A DNA stretch of 49,416 nt from JBFAPK01 sp040676675 (GCF_040676675.1 NZ_JBFAPK010000054.1:1-49416), one strand, 5' to 3'; shown: positions 39,534 through 49,250, counted from the stretch's first letter. Notes: a model not told the origin generated them from the letters alone. Program-made: numbers and translations.

Positions 39534-40454
39534 ATGAGCGACCCACGGATCAACCCGTCGATCTTCACCCGCGGCGCGGTGGACCTCGGCGCGCTGCGCG
39601 CCGCCCAGCCCCCTGCCCGGCCCGCCGCCGCGCCCCCCGCCCCCGGCGGACCGGCCGGTGCCGGACCCGCGGCCGGACCCGGCGGCGTCACGGTGATCGA
39701 CGTCACCGAGGCGACCTTCCAGTCGGAGGTGCTGGAGCGGTCGCTGACCACCCCCGTGGTCATCGACTTCTGGGCCGAGTGGTGCGAGCCGTGCAAGCAG
39801 CTCTCGCCGGTGCTGGAGCGCCTCGCCGTCGAGGGCGGCGGCGCCTGGGTACTCGCCAAGATCGACGTCGACAGCAATCCCCGGATCGCGCAGATGTTCC
39901 GGGTGCAGGGCATCCCGATGGTCTACGCGGTGATCGGCGGGCAGCCGGTGGACGCGTTCTCCGGGGTGGTCCCCGAGGCACAGCTGCGACAGTGGATCGA
40001 CGCCGTGCTCAAGGCCGGTGGCGTCGCGGTCGCGCCGCAGGAGGACCCGCGCCTGGTCGAGGCCGACGACGCGCTGATGAGCGGGGATCTCGACGCGGCC
40101 GAGCGGGCGTACAAGAAGATCCTGGCGGACACGCCGGCCGACGCCGCCGCCGAGGCCGGGCTCGCCCACGTCGCGCTGGCCCGCCGGGTCACCGGGGTGG
40201 ACGCCGCGGCCGCGCTCGCCGCGGCGCAGGCCGACCCCGCCGACGTCGCGGCGCAGCTGCTCGCCGCCGACGTCGAGGTGCTCAGCGGCCTGGCCGAGCA
40301 GGCGTACGACCGGCTCCTCGCGGTGGTACGCCGCACCGCCGGGGACGACCGGGAGACGGCCCGGCAGCGGCTGGTGTCGCTGTTCACCATCGCCGGGCCG
40401 GACGACCCGGTGGTGGCCCGGGCCCGACGAGCCCTGGCCAGCGCGCTGTTCTGA
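39534..40454 (+). CDS. CnoX-like thioredoxin with TPR domain
   Basis: The protein has 306 residues. A Pro/Ala-rich linker (about 24-50) leads to a thioredoxin domain (about 52-160): VVIDFWAEWCEPCKQLSPVL has the active site Cys84-Glu-Pro-Cys87, where thioredoxin has Cys-Gly-Pro-Cys, and GIPMVYAVIGG holds the cis-Pro. Residues 175-306 are TPR-like helices beginning DPRLVEADDALMSGDLDAAE. This is the YbbN/CnoX architecture, a holdase-type chaperone that guards GroEL clients from oxidation. The cytoplasmic location is inferred from the absence of a signal. The arginase-family gene follows 60 bases later. Confidence 0.85.
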   Translation: MSDPRINPSIFTRGAVDLGALRAAQPPARPAAAPPAPGGPAGAGPAAGPGGVTVIDVTEATFQSEVLERSLTTPVVIDFWAEWCEPCKQLSPVLERLAVEGGGAWVLAKIDVDSNPRIAQMFRVQGIPMVYAVIGGQPVDAFSGVVPEAQLRQWIDAVLKAGGVAVAPQEDPRLVEADDALMSGDLDAAERAYKKILADTPADAAAEAGLAHVALARRVTGVDAAAALAAAQADPADVAAQLLAADVEVLSGLAEQAYDRLLAVVRRTAGDDRETARQRLVSLFTIAGPDDPVVARARRALASALF

Positions 40455-40514
40455 GACACCGGACCCGAGGAGCCAACCCACCCAGCCGGGCGGCGAGCGA
40501 GAGGACGGGAGCCT

Positions 40515-41747
40515 ATGACGCGCCGGATCGCGGTCCTCGACGCGCCGTCGAATCTCGGCCTGCGCCCGCCGACGGCCACCTCGGTACCCGGCTGCGCGAA
40601 GGCGCCCGGGGCGTTGCGGGACCACGATCTCGTGGCCCGACTGGGCGCCCGGGACGCGGGCTGTCTCACCCCGCCGCGGTACGACCCCGGCGACTGGCGC
40701 CCCGGCGACGGGGTCTGCCACGCCGGGTCGATCGCGGCCTACTCCCGGGCGCTGGCCGGGCGGATCGGGGCCATCATCGACCAGGGCGAGTTCCCGGTCG
40801 TGCTCGGCGGCGACTGCTCGATCCTGATCGGTTCGGCGCTGGCGATGCACCGGCTCGGCGAGGCGGTGGGCGGGCGGATCGGGCTGGTCTTCGTCGACGG
40901 CCACTCCGACTTCCGCCACCCCGGCAACGCCTCCTACGTGGGCGCCGCGGCCGGGGAGGACCTGGCCCTGGTGACGGGGCGGGGACAGGCCGACCTCGCG
41001 GCGATCGAGGGGCGCCGGCCGTACTTCCGCGACATCGACGTGGTGGTCCTCGGCATCCGGGCGCAGGACGAGTACCGGTTGGACCTGCAGGCGGCCGGGA
41101 TCGTCACCCGTCCGGTGCCGCAGCTGCGCGCCGAGGGGGCGGCCCGTACCGCCCAGTGGGCGCACGACCAGCTCGCCGACTGCGCCGGCTACTGGGTGCA
41201 CATCGACGTCGACGTGCTCGACCCGGCGGTGATGCCCGCGGTCGACGCGCCCGACCCCGGCGGCATCGCCTTTCCCGAGTTGGAGCTGCTCCTGGCCGGT
41301 CTGGTCGACACGCCGCACTGCCTCGGCGTGGAGATCACCGTCTTCGACCCGGACTACGACCCGGACGGGGCGTACGCGGCCGAGATCGTCAGCACGCTGG
41401 TGGCCGGGCTCTCGCCGGTCAGCCAGCCCACGCCGCAGCCGACCCGGCTGGTACCGGCCCAGCCGGGGCCCGCCGGACGCCAGCCCGACCCGGCCGAGCA
41501 GTCGCGGCGCCCCGGCCCGCCGCTGCGTCCCGCCCCACCGCTGGCAACGGCCGGACCGGAGCTGCCGGAGCTGTTGCGACCGGCCGGGTCGGACCGTCCG
41601 GAGCCGACCGGACCGGAGCTGGTCGGACCGCCCCTGCTCACCGGTCCGGGGCGACTACGCCGGGCGGCCGACGTCGACGGGGACGGCGACGCGGGCTCGG
41701 GTCCGCCCGAGGCCGGTGGCGGCGGGTCCGCGGCCGACATCGCCTGA
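40515..41747 (+). CDS. Arginase/agmatinase family protein with Pro-rich tail
   Basis: The protein has 410 residues from ATG 40515 (GGGAG ahead). The ureohydrolase core covers 1-305: GGDCS at 98-102, DGHSD at 128-132, HIDVDVLD at 229-236, and GVEITVFDPDYDPDG. Asp128, His130, Asp132, Asp231 and Asp233 match the manganese ligands. The usual first-motif His (GGDHS) is Cys101 here, so the metal site may differ. The last 105 residues are Pro/Gly/Arg-rich and disordered, unlike standard arginases of about 300 residues. The substrate (arginine, agmatine, formiminoglutamate or other) cannot be told. It precedes a tandem repeat and a convergent PBP gene. Confidence 0.8.
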   Translation: MTRRIAVLDAPSNLGLRPPTATSVPGCAKAPGALRDHDLVARLGARDAGCLTPPRYDPGDWRPGDGVCHAGSIAAYSRALAGRIGAIIDQGEFPVVLGGDCSILIGSALAMHRLGEAVGGRIGLVFVDGHSDFRHPGNASYVGAAAGEDLALVTGRGQADLAAIEGRRPYFRDIDVVVLGIRAQDEYRLDLQAAGIVTRPVPQLRAEGAARTAQWAHDQLADCAGYWVHIDVDVLDPAVMPAVDAPDPGGIAFPELELLLAGLVDTPHCLGVEITVFDPDYDPDGAYAAEIVSTLVAGLSPVSQPTPQPTRLVPAQPGPAGRQPDPAEQSRRPGPPLRPAPPLATAGPELPELLRPAGSDRPEPTGPELVGPPLLTGPGRLRRAADVDGDGDAGSGPPEAGGGGSAADIA

Positions 41748-41780
41748 CCGCCCGCCCGGCCGACCCAGGCCCGGCTGCCG

Positions 41781-41866
41781 GCGGGCGCCCAGCCCCGGGG
41801 TCAGCGGGTGCCCAGCCCCGGGGTCAGCGGGTGCCCAGCCCCGGGGTCAGCGGGTGCCCAGCCCGC
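41781..41866. repeat. 23-bp tandem repeat duplicating the end of the PBP gene
   Basis: Units at 41781-41803, 41804-41826 and 41827-41849 are 23 bases each with one C/T difference, and a partial fourth runs to 41866. Each contains AGCCCCGGGGTCA, whose complement reads TGA followed by a CCCCGGGG palindrome. The innermost unit carries the real stop of the PBP gene, so the repeat has copied the last codons (Gly-Thr-Arg-stop) outward into the spacer. Confidence 0.95.
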
Positions 41867-43817
41867 GCAGGAAGCGCTCGGCGATCGGTACCGCGCTGGC
41901 CGTGCTCGACCCGCCCTGCTCGACGAAGACCGCGAAGGCGACGTCGCCCTGCCACCCGACGAACCACGCGTGGGTGTGGGCCGGGTCGTTGTCGTACTCG
42001 GCGGTGCCGGTCTTGCCCTGCACCGGCGGTCCCGGCACGTCCCGCAGCGCGGTGGCCGTACCCTGCGTGACCACCTCGCGCATCATGGTGCGCAGCGGCT
42101 CGACCGAGCCCGGCTTGAGCTGCGGCCCGGCCTTCGCCGGCTCGCCGGGGGACGGGTCGAGGATCAGCTTCGGCTGCTGCCACTGACCCCGGGCCACGGC
42201 GGCGGTGGCGCCCGCCATGGCCAGCGGGCTCACCACGGTGGTGCCCTGCCCGAAGGCGGCGGCGGCCCGCTCGGCGGCGGAGCCGCCGGTGGAGACCTTG
42301 CCGGTGAAGGCCTCGGCGCCCAGGTTCCACTGACCCTCCAGGCCGAGGCTGCGTCCGGCGTTGGCCAGCCCGTCGGCGCCGAGCTTGGGCGCCAGCGAGG
42401 CGAACGCGGTGTTGCAGGACTTGGCGAAGTCCGTTCGGAACGGCACGGTGCCGAGCTCGAAGTTGTCCGAGTTCTTGAACGAGCGGCCGTCGGCGGTGAA
42501 GGTCTTCGGACAGGCCACCGGGGTGTCCAGGCCGACCGCGCCGGCGTCGAGCAGGCCGAAGGCGCTGACCATCTTGAAGGTGGAGCCGGGCGGCACCTGG
42601 GCGGTGAAGGCGAGGTTCTCGGCCGCCGCGCCGGGCCCGTTGGCGGCGGCCAGGACCGCGCCGTCGCTGATCCGGATCGCCACCAGCGCGCTGCGTCGCC
42701 GCTCGGGGGCGAGCGCGGCGTCGGCGGCGGTCTGGACCCGTACGTCGAGACTGGTCCGCAGCGGGGTGCCGGGCTTGGGTTCCTGGCGGAACACCACGGT
42801 GGAGGTGGGCTCGACGTTGCCCTCCGGCCCCTTGCGGGCGATGACCACGTTGGTCCCGGGGGTACCGCGCAGTTGCTTGTCGTACCGGCCCTGGAGGCCA
42901 CCGTGGCCGATCAGGTCCTGTGCGGTGTAGAGGTCGGGGTTGGCGTCCAGGTCGTCCTTCTGCGCGGGGTCCACCGAGCCGAGCAGGGCGCGGGCGAACT
43001 CCCGGGTGGGCGCCAGGTCCCGGGTCTCCGGGCGGAACTTGGTCCCGGGCAGGTCGTAGATGCGCGGCTTGATCTGCTGGTACGCCTCATCCCGCAGGGT
43101 CACCACGTCGACGAACGCCCCCGGGTCCGCCGTCCTGAGCCGGTCGGGGAGATCGCTCAGGTCGATCGGCGGGTTCAGCGCCGGGCGGATCGCCTTGAAG
43201 CCGGTGTCCAGCGCCTTGACCAGGCCGGGTACGTCGGTGACCTCGCCGGGCTGCACGCCGACCACGACGACCTTGCGCGCGGCCACGATCGGCTGCCCGG
43301 CGCCGTCGAGGATGCCGGCCCGCTGCGCCGGCGACCGCTGCAGGACCAGCTTGTCGCCCGAGGTGAGCTGCGGCTGCACCACGCTCGGTTCCCAGATGAT
43401 CCGCCAGGCGTCGTCGGGACCGACGCTGAGCCGCATGGTTACGGGGTAGCTCCAGTGGACGTCGCCGGGGAGCGTCCAGTCCACGTTGGCGGTGGCGGTA
43501 CCGGTGTTCTTGATCACCTTTACCTCGCCGTTACGTCGCAGCTTCGGCGGCGTCCGGCCGAGTTCGCCCGAGAGTTGCTTGATCTGCTCGGCCACCTCGG
43601 TGGCGGCGATCTTCTCCCCGGCGGGGTTGACGAAACCCAGCTGATCCAGTTTGCCGGTCGGCCAGCCGGCGAGGAAGGCATCGACGGCGCTCTCCGGACT
43701 GTCCCCGTCCGAGCAGCCGGCGAGCGCGCCGGCGGCCAGGGCGAGACACGCCAGGGCGGACGCGTACCGGTGGTGCGGCCGGCGTCCAGCGTGACGGGAC
43801 GGGTACCGAGTGCGCAT
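41847..43817 (-). CDS. Lipoprotein penicillin-binding protein (class B, MecA-N type)
   Basis: The protein has 656 residues. LALAAGALAGC gives a lipobox with Cys35. Residues 40-155 (ESAVDAFLAGWPTGKLDQLG and VDWTLPGDVHWSYPVTMRLS) form an NTF2-like MecA-N domain. A dimerisation region follows, then the transpeptidase with Ser412-Thr-Phe-Lys415, Ser467-Cys-Asn and Lys602-Thr-Gly. This matches class B PBPs such as the actinobacterial PBP2a-like lipoproteins. It would cross-link peptidoglycan from the outer face of the membrane. It faces the arginase gene convergently and the glutamate dehydrogenase divergently. Intrinsic beta-lactam tolerance is possible for this type but not shown. Confidence 0.92.
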   Translation of the reverse strand: MRTRYPSRHAGRRPHHRYASALACLALAAGALAGCSDGDSPESAVDAFLAGWPTGKLDQLGFVNPAGEKIAATEVAEQIKQLSGELGRTPPKLRRNGEVKVIKNTGTATANVDWTLPGDVHWSYPVTMRLSVGPDDAWRIIWEPSVVQPQLTSGDKLVLQRSPAQRAGILDGAGQPIVAARKVVVVGVQPGEVTDVPGLVKALDTGFKAIRPALNPPIDLSDLPDRLRTADPGAFVDVVTLRDEAYQQIKPRIYDLPGTKFRPETRDLAPTREFARALLGSVDPAQKDDLDANPDLYTAQDLIGHGGLQGRYDKQLRGTPGTNVVIARKGPEGNVEPTSTVVFRQEPKPGTPLRTSLDVRVQTAADAALAPERRRSALVAIRISDGAVLAAANGPGAAAENLAFTAQVPPGSTFKMVSAFGLLDAGAVGLDTPVACPKTFTADGRSFKNSDNFELGTVPFRTDFAKSCNTAFASLAPKLGADGLANAGRSLGLEGQWNLGAEAFTGKVSTGGSAAERAAAAFGQGTTVVSPLAMAGATAAVARGQWQQPKLILDPSPGEPAKAGPQLKPGSVEPLRTMMREVVTQGTATALRDVPGPPVQGKTGTAEYDNDPAHTHAWFVGWQGDVAFAVFVEQGGSSTASAVPIAERFLRGLGTR

Positions 43818-44123
43818 GTGTTCACCTTCCGCTGATCGCCCGTACGGGCGCGAAATGCCCCCCGACGGTACTGCCCCGTGTCACCCCGGACGCGGGCAGC
43901 CGCAGGCCAGGGCCGCAAACAAGATCCCGTGCGGGTGTGAAGAAGGGATGAGTCGGGGTACTCAGGGCCGGGTCTGTCCCGTATCCGCGGCGGGCCGCAG
44001 GTAGGGAGTCGGGGTCGGCCGAAGGTCCGGCCGATGGTCCGCCGAGGAGGAACTTCACCCGTAGGGCATCATGAGCGGAGCGGAGACGGACCCACGATGG
44101 GGTGGGTCGAGGGGAGTGCACCG
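43818..44123. other. Divergent promoter region between PBP and glutamate dehydrogenase genes
   Basis: These 306 bases must hold promoters in both directions. I see GGCCGAAGGTCCGGCC near 44017, a small inverted repeat, but no riboswitch or operator that I can name with confidence. Confidence 0.5.
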
Positions 44124-47100
44124 ATGGACCGGCGTCCGGCGATCAAACCGGAACCCGACGTCCGGCGGGCTTACGCCGGCGGGGACGACGACTTCGACAC
44201 GGCGACCGATGACGACATCGGCACCCCCTACCACACAGGAGCCACGGGCGTAACAGGGGCCAGCGTCGACACCCTGTACGACATGGGTCTGCCGCCGGAG
44301 GCGCTGGCGGACGACGTCGAGGACGCCGACCTGGACGAGCCGGTGCCGAACGCCGAGCGGCTGGTGGCCCAAGCGGTCGCGCTGGCCGGCGACGACCACG
44401 ACGCCGCCACGCTGGTGGACCGGTTCTGGCGGTTCGCGCCGGACGAGGAGCTGATCGGGTTCACGGCCGAGGAGATGCTGGCCGCCGCCCGCGAGCACCG
44501 TGACCTGGCCAAACAGCGCGTACCGGGCGAACTGAAGCTGCGTATCCACGAGCCGGAGCCCGAGCAGCAGCATACCGTCATTGAGATAGTAACCGACGAT
44601 ATGCCCTTTTTGGTGGATTCGGTCACCGCGCTGCTGACCCAGCACCACCTCGACGTGCACCTGCTGGTGCACCCGCTGGTCGTGGTCCGCCGCGAGCCGC
44701 TGGGCCGCCTCGCCGAGGTGGCCGCGGACGTGGAGCCGGACGACGCGATCGACGGCGACGTGATCGAATCCTGGATGCGGATAGAGATCGATCCGATCCG
44801 CGACGCGGACGCGCGCGACAAGCTCCGCACCGAGCTGCAACGGGTCCTCACCGACGTGCGGGAGGCGGTCGAGGACTGGCCGAAGATGCGCCAGCGGGCG
44901 CTCTCGCTCGCCGACGAACTCGCCGCCACGCGTACCTCCGACACCCGGCCGCCGGTGCCCGAGAAGGACATCACCGACTCGGTGGAACTGCTCCGCTGGC
45001 TGGCCCATGATCATTTTACGTTCCTCGGCTACCGCGAGTACCGGCTGGTCGACACCGGCGACACCAGCGGCGTCGACGGGAGCGACAAGGCGCTGGAGGC
45101 CGTCCTCGGCACCGGCCTGGGCATCCTGCGCCGCGACTCCACCCAGGCCCGGGTCCTCTCCTCGATGACGCCCGAGGCGTACCACAAGGTGATGGAGAAG
45201 CGGCTGCTCTTCATCACCAAGGCGAACTCGCGCGCCACCGTGCACCGGTCGGCCTACCTGGACTACATCGGCTTCAAGATCTTCAACGAGGCCGGCGAGG
45301 TGGTGGGCGAACGCCGCTTCCTCGGCCTCTTCTCCACCTCGGCCTACCGCACCAGCGTGCGCGAGCTGCCGGTGGTCCGGCGCAAGGTCGCCGAGGTGCT
45401 GGAGCGTTCGGGGCTCAGCCCGCGCAGCCACTCCGGCAAGGAGCTGCTCCAGATCCTGGAGACCTACCCGCGCGACGAGTTGTTCCAGATCAAAACGGAC
45501 GACCTCTACCATGCGGTCATCGGCGTGCTGCGCATGGCCGGCCGCCGCCAGCTGCGCCTCTTCCTGCGCCGCGACGGCTACGGGCGGTTCATCTCCTGCC
45601 TGGTCTACCTGCCCCGGGACCGCTTCACCACGCAGAACCGGCTGCGGATGCAGGAGATCCTGCTGCGCGAGCTGAACGGCGTGGGGGTCGACTACACCAC
45701 CCGGGTGACGGAGTCCATGCTGGCCCGGGTGCACTTCATCGTGCGTACGGATCCGGGCAACCCGCCCGGCGAGATCGACGCCGACGTGCTGGCCGAGGAG
45801 CTGGCCGACGCGACCCGGCTCTGGGACGACGACTACCGGCTGGTGCTGGAGCGCAAGCTCGGCGACGAGCAGGCCAAGCACCTGTTCCACCGGTACGCCG
45901 ACGCGTTCCCGGAGGGCTACAAGGACGGCCACACCCCGTACGAGGCGATGAAGGACCTCGCCAAGCTGGAGCTGCTCGAAGAGCCGGGCCAGCTCGAGAT
46001 GCACATGTTCCGTAAGCACTACCCGCCCCGTACCGGCGCGAACGGGCACACCCACGCGCGGCCGGACGACGGGTTGGATGTGCGGTTCAAGGTCTACCGG
46101 TACGGCGAGCCGATGGTCCTCTCGGCCGTCCTGCCGGTGCTGCACTCCCTCGGCGTGCGCGTGGTGGACGAGCACCCGTACGAGGTGGACCGGATCGACG
46201 GGCGGATCTACCTGTACGACTTCGGGTTGCAGCTGCCCGACGGGGCGCGGGAGCTGTCCGAGGTCCGGCCGCACGTGGAGAACGCCTTCTCGGCGACGTG
46301 GCGCGGCGAGGCCGAGGTGGACGGTTTCAACGAGCTGGTGCTGCGGGGCGGGCTGACCTGGCGGCAGGTGGTGGTGCTCCGCGCGTACGCGAAGTACCTG
46401 CGCCAGGCGGGCACGATCTTCTCCCAGGAGTACATGGAGTCCACCTTCATCGCGTACCCGAACATCGCCTCGCTGCTGGTCGAACTCTTCGAGGTGCGGT
46501 TCTCGCCGACCTTGCAGATCAGCACCGAGGAGCGCCAGCTGCGCAGCAAGGAGCTGGTCACCAGCATCGGGCAGCAGCTGGACGACGTGGCCAGCCTGGA
46601 CCAGGACCGCATCCTGCGCTCGTACCTGACGCTGATCCAGGCCACCCTGCGGACCAGCTTCTACCAGCGCCGTACCGACGGACGGCCCAAGCCGTACGTG
46701 GCGTTCAAGCTGGACCCCCAGGCGGTGCCGGACCTGCCGGCGCCCCGACCGAAGTACGAGATATTCGTGTATTCGCCCCGATTCGAGGGCGTGCACCTGC
46801 GCTTCGGCCCGGTGGCCCGCGGCGGCCTGCGCTGGTCGGACCGGCGGGAGGACTTCCGTACCGAGGTGCTCGGCCTGGTCAAGGCGCAGATGGTGAAGAA
46901 CGCCGTGATCGTGCCGGTGGGAGCCAAGGGCGGCTTCGTGCTCAAGCAGAAGCCGGGCGACCGCGACGAGGCCGTGAGCTGCTACAAGGAGTTCATCTCG
47001 GCGCTGCTCGACGTCACCGACAACCTGGTCGGCGGGCAGGTGGTGCCCCCGCGCGAGGTGGTCCGGCACGACGCCGACGACCCGTACCTGGTGGTCGCGG

Positions 47101-49205
47101 CCGACAAGGGCACGGCGAGCTTCTCCGACATCGCAAACGAGATCTCGAACTCGCACGGCTTCTGGCTCGGCGACGCGTTCGCCTCGGGCGGCTCCGCCGG
47201 CTACGACCACAAGAAGATGGGCATCACGGCGCGCGGCGCCTGGGAGTCGGTCAAGCGGCACTTCCGCGACCTCGGGATGGACATCCAGAGCGAGGACTTC
47301 ACCGTGACCGGCGTCGGCGACATGTCCGGCGACGTCTTCGGAAACGGGATGTTGCTCTCCGAACACATCAAACTGGTCGCCGCCTTCGACCACCGGCACA
47401 TCTTCCTCGATCCGGACCCGGACCCGGCCCGCTCGTTCGCCGAGCGCCGCCGGCTGTTCGACATGGAGCGTTCGTCGTGGGCGGACTACGACGAGTCGCT
47501 GATCTCCGCGGGCGGCGGGGTCTACCCGCGTACGGCGAAGTCGATCCCGATCTCGCCCGAGGTACGGCGGGTGCTCGGCCTCGACGAGGGCGTGGAGACG
47601 CTGTCCCCACAGGAGCTGATGCGGGCGATCCTGACCGCGCCCGTGGACCTGTTCTGGAACGGCGGCATCGGCACGTACGTGAAGGCTTCCAGCGAGTCCA
47701 ACGCCGAGGTGGGGGACAAGTCCAACGACGCGATCCGTATCGACGGCCGGGCGCTGCGGGCCCGGGTGGTGGGCGAGGGCGGCAACCTCGGCTTCACCCA
47801 GGTGGGCCGGATCGAGTACGCCCTCCAGGGCGGCCGGATCTACACCGACTTCATCGACAACGCGGCCGGCGTGGACACCTCCGACCACGAGGTGAACATC
47901 AAGATCCTGCTCGGCGGCGCGGTCTCCGACGGCGAACTCACCCCGCAGCAGCGCGACGAGCTGCTGGCCGAGATGACCGACGAGGTGGCCGAGCTGGTCC
48001 TGCGGGACAACTACGACCAGGCGCGGGCGATCGGCAACGCGCAGGCGCAGGCCGCGTCGCTGCTGCCGGTGCACCGACGGATGATCTGCGACCTGGAGCG
48101 CTCCGGGCAGCTCAACCGCGAGCTGGAGGCGCTGCCGCCGGACGAGGAGTTGGCGGTACGGACCGAGTCCGGGCTCACCGCGCCCGAGTTCGCGGTGCTG
48201 CTCGCGTACGTCAAGATCTCGCTGGAGCGGGAGATCCTGGCCGACGGGATCGCCGACGAGGAGTGGACCTCCGAGGTGCTGGCCGGCTACTTCCCGACCC
48301 CGCTGCGCGAGCGGTACGCCGAGCGGATGGCCGGTCACCGGCTGCGCCGGGACATCGTGACCACGGTCCTGGTCAACGAGGCGATCAACCGGGGCGGCAT
48401 CTCGTTCATCTACCGGGTGGTGGAGGAGACCGCGGCGAGCCCGGCCGACGTGATCCGGGCGTACGTGGTGGTCCGCGACGTCTTCGGACTGGGCGATATC
48501 TGGGGCGCGATCGAGGCGCTCGACAACAAGGTGCCGACCGAGGTGCAGACCTCCGTCTACCTGGACACCCGGCGACTGCTCGACCGGGCGGTACGCTGGC
48601 TGGTCACCAACCGGCGTTCCCCGATCGACGTACCCGGGGAGATCGCGCGGCTGCGCGACGGCGTCTCCCGGCTCCTGCCCGAGTTGGAGCGGCTCTTCTA
48701 CGGCGCCGAACGGCAGGCGCTGGAGGCGCACGTCGACATGCTGGAGGGCCGCGGCCTGCCACGGGAACTGGCGCGGCAGGCGACCCGGCTGATGTACAGC
48801 TTCGGCCTGCTGGACGTGGTGGAGACGGCGACCCGCACCGGGCGCGACGTGCAGGAGGTCGCCTCGGTCTACTTCGTCCTCTCCGACCGGTTCCGGGTCG
48901 ACTCGCTGCTGTCGAAGATCTCGCTGCTGCCGCGGGAGGACCGCTGGCAGACCCTGGCCCGGATGGCGCTGCGCTACGACCTGTACGCCGCGCTCGCCGC
49001 GCTGACCGCCGAGGTGCTCGGCTCGACCGCCGACTCGCGCCCGCCGGACGAGCGGGTGCAGGAGTGGGAGCAGTCGAACGCGACGTCGGTGACGCGGGCG
49101 CGCAAGGCGATGGGCGAGTTCGACGAGTCGCGGGCCGATCTCGCGGCGCTCTCCGTGCTGCTGCGGCAGATCCGCACGCTGGTGCGTACCTCGTCGGCGA
49201 GCTGA
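44124..49205 (+). CDS. gdh: NAD-specific glutamate dehydrogenase, 180-kDa class
   Basis: The protein has 1693 residues. ATG 44124 is chosen for the GGGGAG 8 bases ahead; in-frame starts at 44034 and 44097 lack good sites. The acidic N-terminus leads to ACT-like regulatory segments (IEIVTDDMPFLVDSVTALLTQHHLDVHLLVHPLVV). Further beta/alpha modules with DHFTFLGYREYRL follow, then the catalytic core at about 900-1350: ARGGLRWSDRREDFRTEVLG, LVKAQMVKNAVIVPVGAKGG, and RVVGEGGNLGFTQVGRIEYA for NAD. It oxidises glutamate to 2-oxoglutarate and ammonia. Actinobacterial members are tuned by amino acids or AMP and, in mycobacteria, by GarA/PknG. It is a single-gene unit at the right end. Confidence 0.95.
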   Translation: MDRRPAIKPEPDVRRAYAGGDDDFDTATDDDIGTPYHTGATGVTGASVDTLYDMGLPPEALADDVEDADLDEPVPNAERLVAQAVALAGDDHDAATLVDRFWRFAPDEELIGFTAEEMLAAAREHRDLAKQRVPGELKLRIHEPEPEQQHTVIEIVTDDMPFLVDSVTALLTQHHLDVHLLVHPLVVVRREPLGRLAEVAADVEPDDAIDGDVIESWMRIEIDPIRDADARDKLRTELQRVLTDVREAVEDWPKMRQRALSLADELAATRTSDTRPPVPEKDITDSVELLRWLAHDHFTFLGYREYRLVDTGDTSGVDGSDKALEAVLGTGLGILRRDSTQARVLSSMTPEAYHKVMEKRLLFITKANSRATVHRSAYLDYIGFKIFNEAGEVVGERRFLGLFSTSAYRTSVRELPVVRRKVAEVLERSGLSPRSHSGKELLQILETYPRDELFQIKTDDLYHAVIGVLRMAGRRQLRLFLRRDGYGRFISCLVYLPRDRFTTQNRLRMQEILLRELNGVGVDYTTRVTESMLARVHFIVRTDPGNPPGEIDADVLAEELADATRLWDDDYRLVLERKLGDEQAKHLFHRYADAFPEGYKDGHTPYEAMKDLAKLELLEEPGQLEMHMFRKHYPPRTGANGHTHARPDDGLDVRFKVYRYGEPMVLSAVLPVLHSLGVRVVDEHPYEVDRIDGRIYLYDFGLQLPDGARELSEVRPHVENAFSATWRGEAEVDGFNELVLRGGLTWRQVVVLRAYAKYLRQAGTIFSQEYMESTFIAYPNIASLLVELFEVRFSPTLQISTEERQLRSKELVTSIGQQLDDVASLDQDRILRSYLTLIQATLRTSFYQRRTDGRPKPYVAFKLDPQAVPDLPAPRPKYEIFVYSPRFEGVHLRFGPVARGGLRWSDRREDFRTEVLGLVKAQMVKNAVIVPVGAKGGFVLKQKPGDRDEAVSCYKEFISALLDVTDNLVGGQVVPPREVVRHDADDPYLVVAADKGTASFSDIANEISNSHGFWLGDAFASGGSAGYDHKKMGITARGAWESVKRHFRDLGMDIQSEDFTVTGVGDMSGDVFGNGMLLSEHIKLVAAFDHRHIFLDPDPDPARSFAERRRLFDMERSSWADYDESLISAGGGVYPRTAKSIPISPEVRRVLGLDEGVETLSPQELMRAILTAPVDLFWNGGIGTYVKASSESNAEVGDKSNDAIRIDGRALRARVVGEGGNLGFTQVGRIEYALQGGRIYTDFIDNAAGVDTSDHEVNIKILLGGAVSDGELTPQQRDELLAEMTDEVAELVLRDNYDQARAIGNAQAQAASLLPVHRRMICDLERSGQLNRELEALPPDEELAVRTESGLTAPEFAVLLAYVKISLEREILADGIADEEWTSEVLAGYFPTPLRERYAERMAGHRLRRDIVTTVLVNEAINRGGISFIYRVVEETAASPADVIRAYVVVRDVFGLGDIWGAIEALDNKVPTEVQTSVYLDTRRLLDRAVRWLVTNRRSPIDVPGEIARLRDGVSRLLPELERLFYGAERQALEAHVDMLEGRGLPRELARQATRLMYSFGLLDVVETATRTGRDVQEVASVYFVLSDRFRVDSLLSKISLLPREDRWQTLARMALRYDLYAALAALTAEVLGSTADSRPPDERVQEWEQSNATSVTRARKAMGEFDESRADLAALSVLLRQIRTLVRTSSAS

Positions 49206-49250
49206 TCGCCCGCCGGGCCTCGACCCGGCGCGGGTCGTGGCCTGACCATG

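Noticed and set aside
43818..44123. Riboswitch ahead of glutamate dehydrogenase
   Set aside because: I could not fit the region to the cobalamin, SAM or c-di-AMP riboswitch cores I know; only short inverted repeats are visible.
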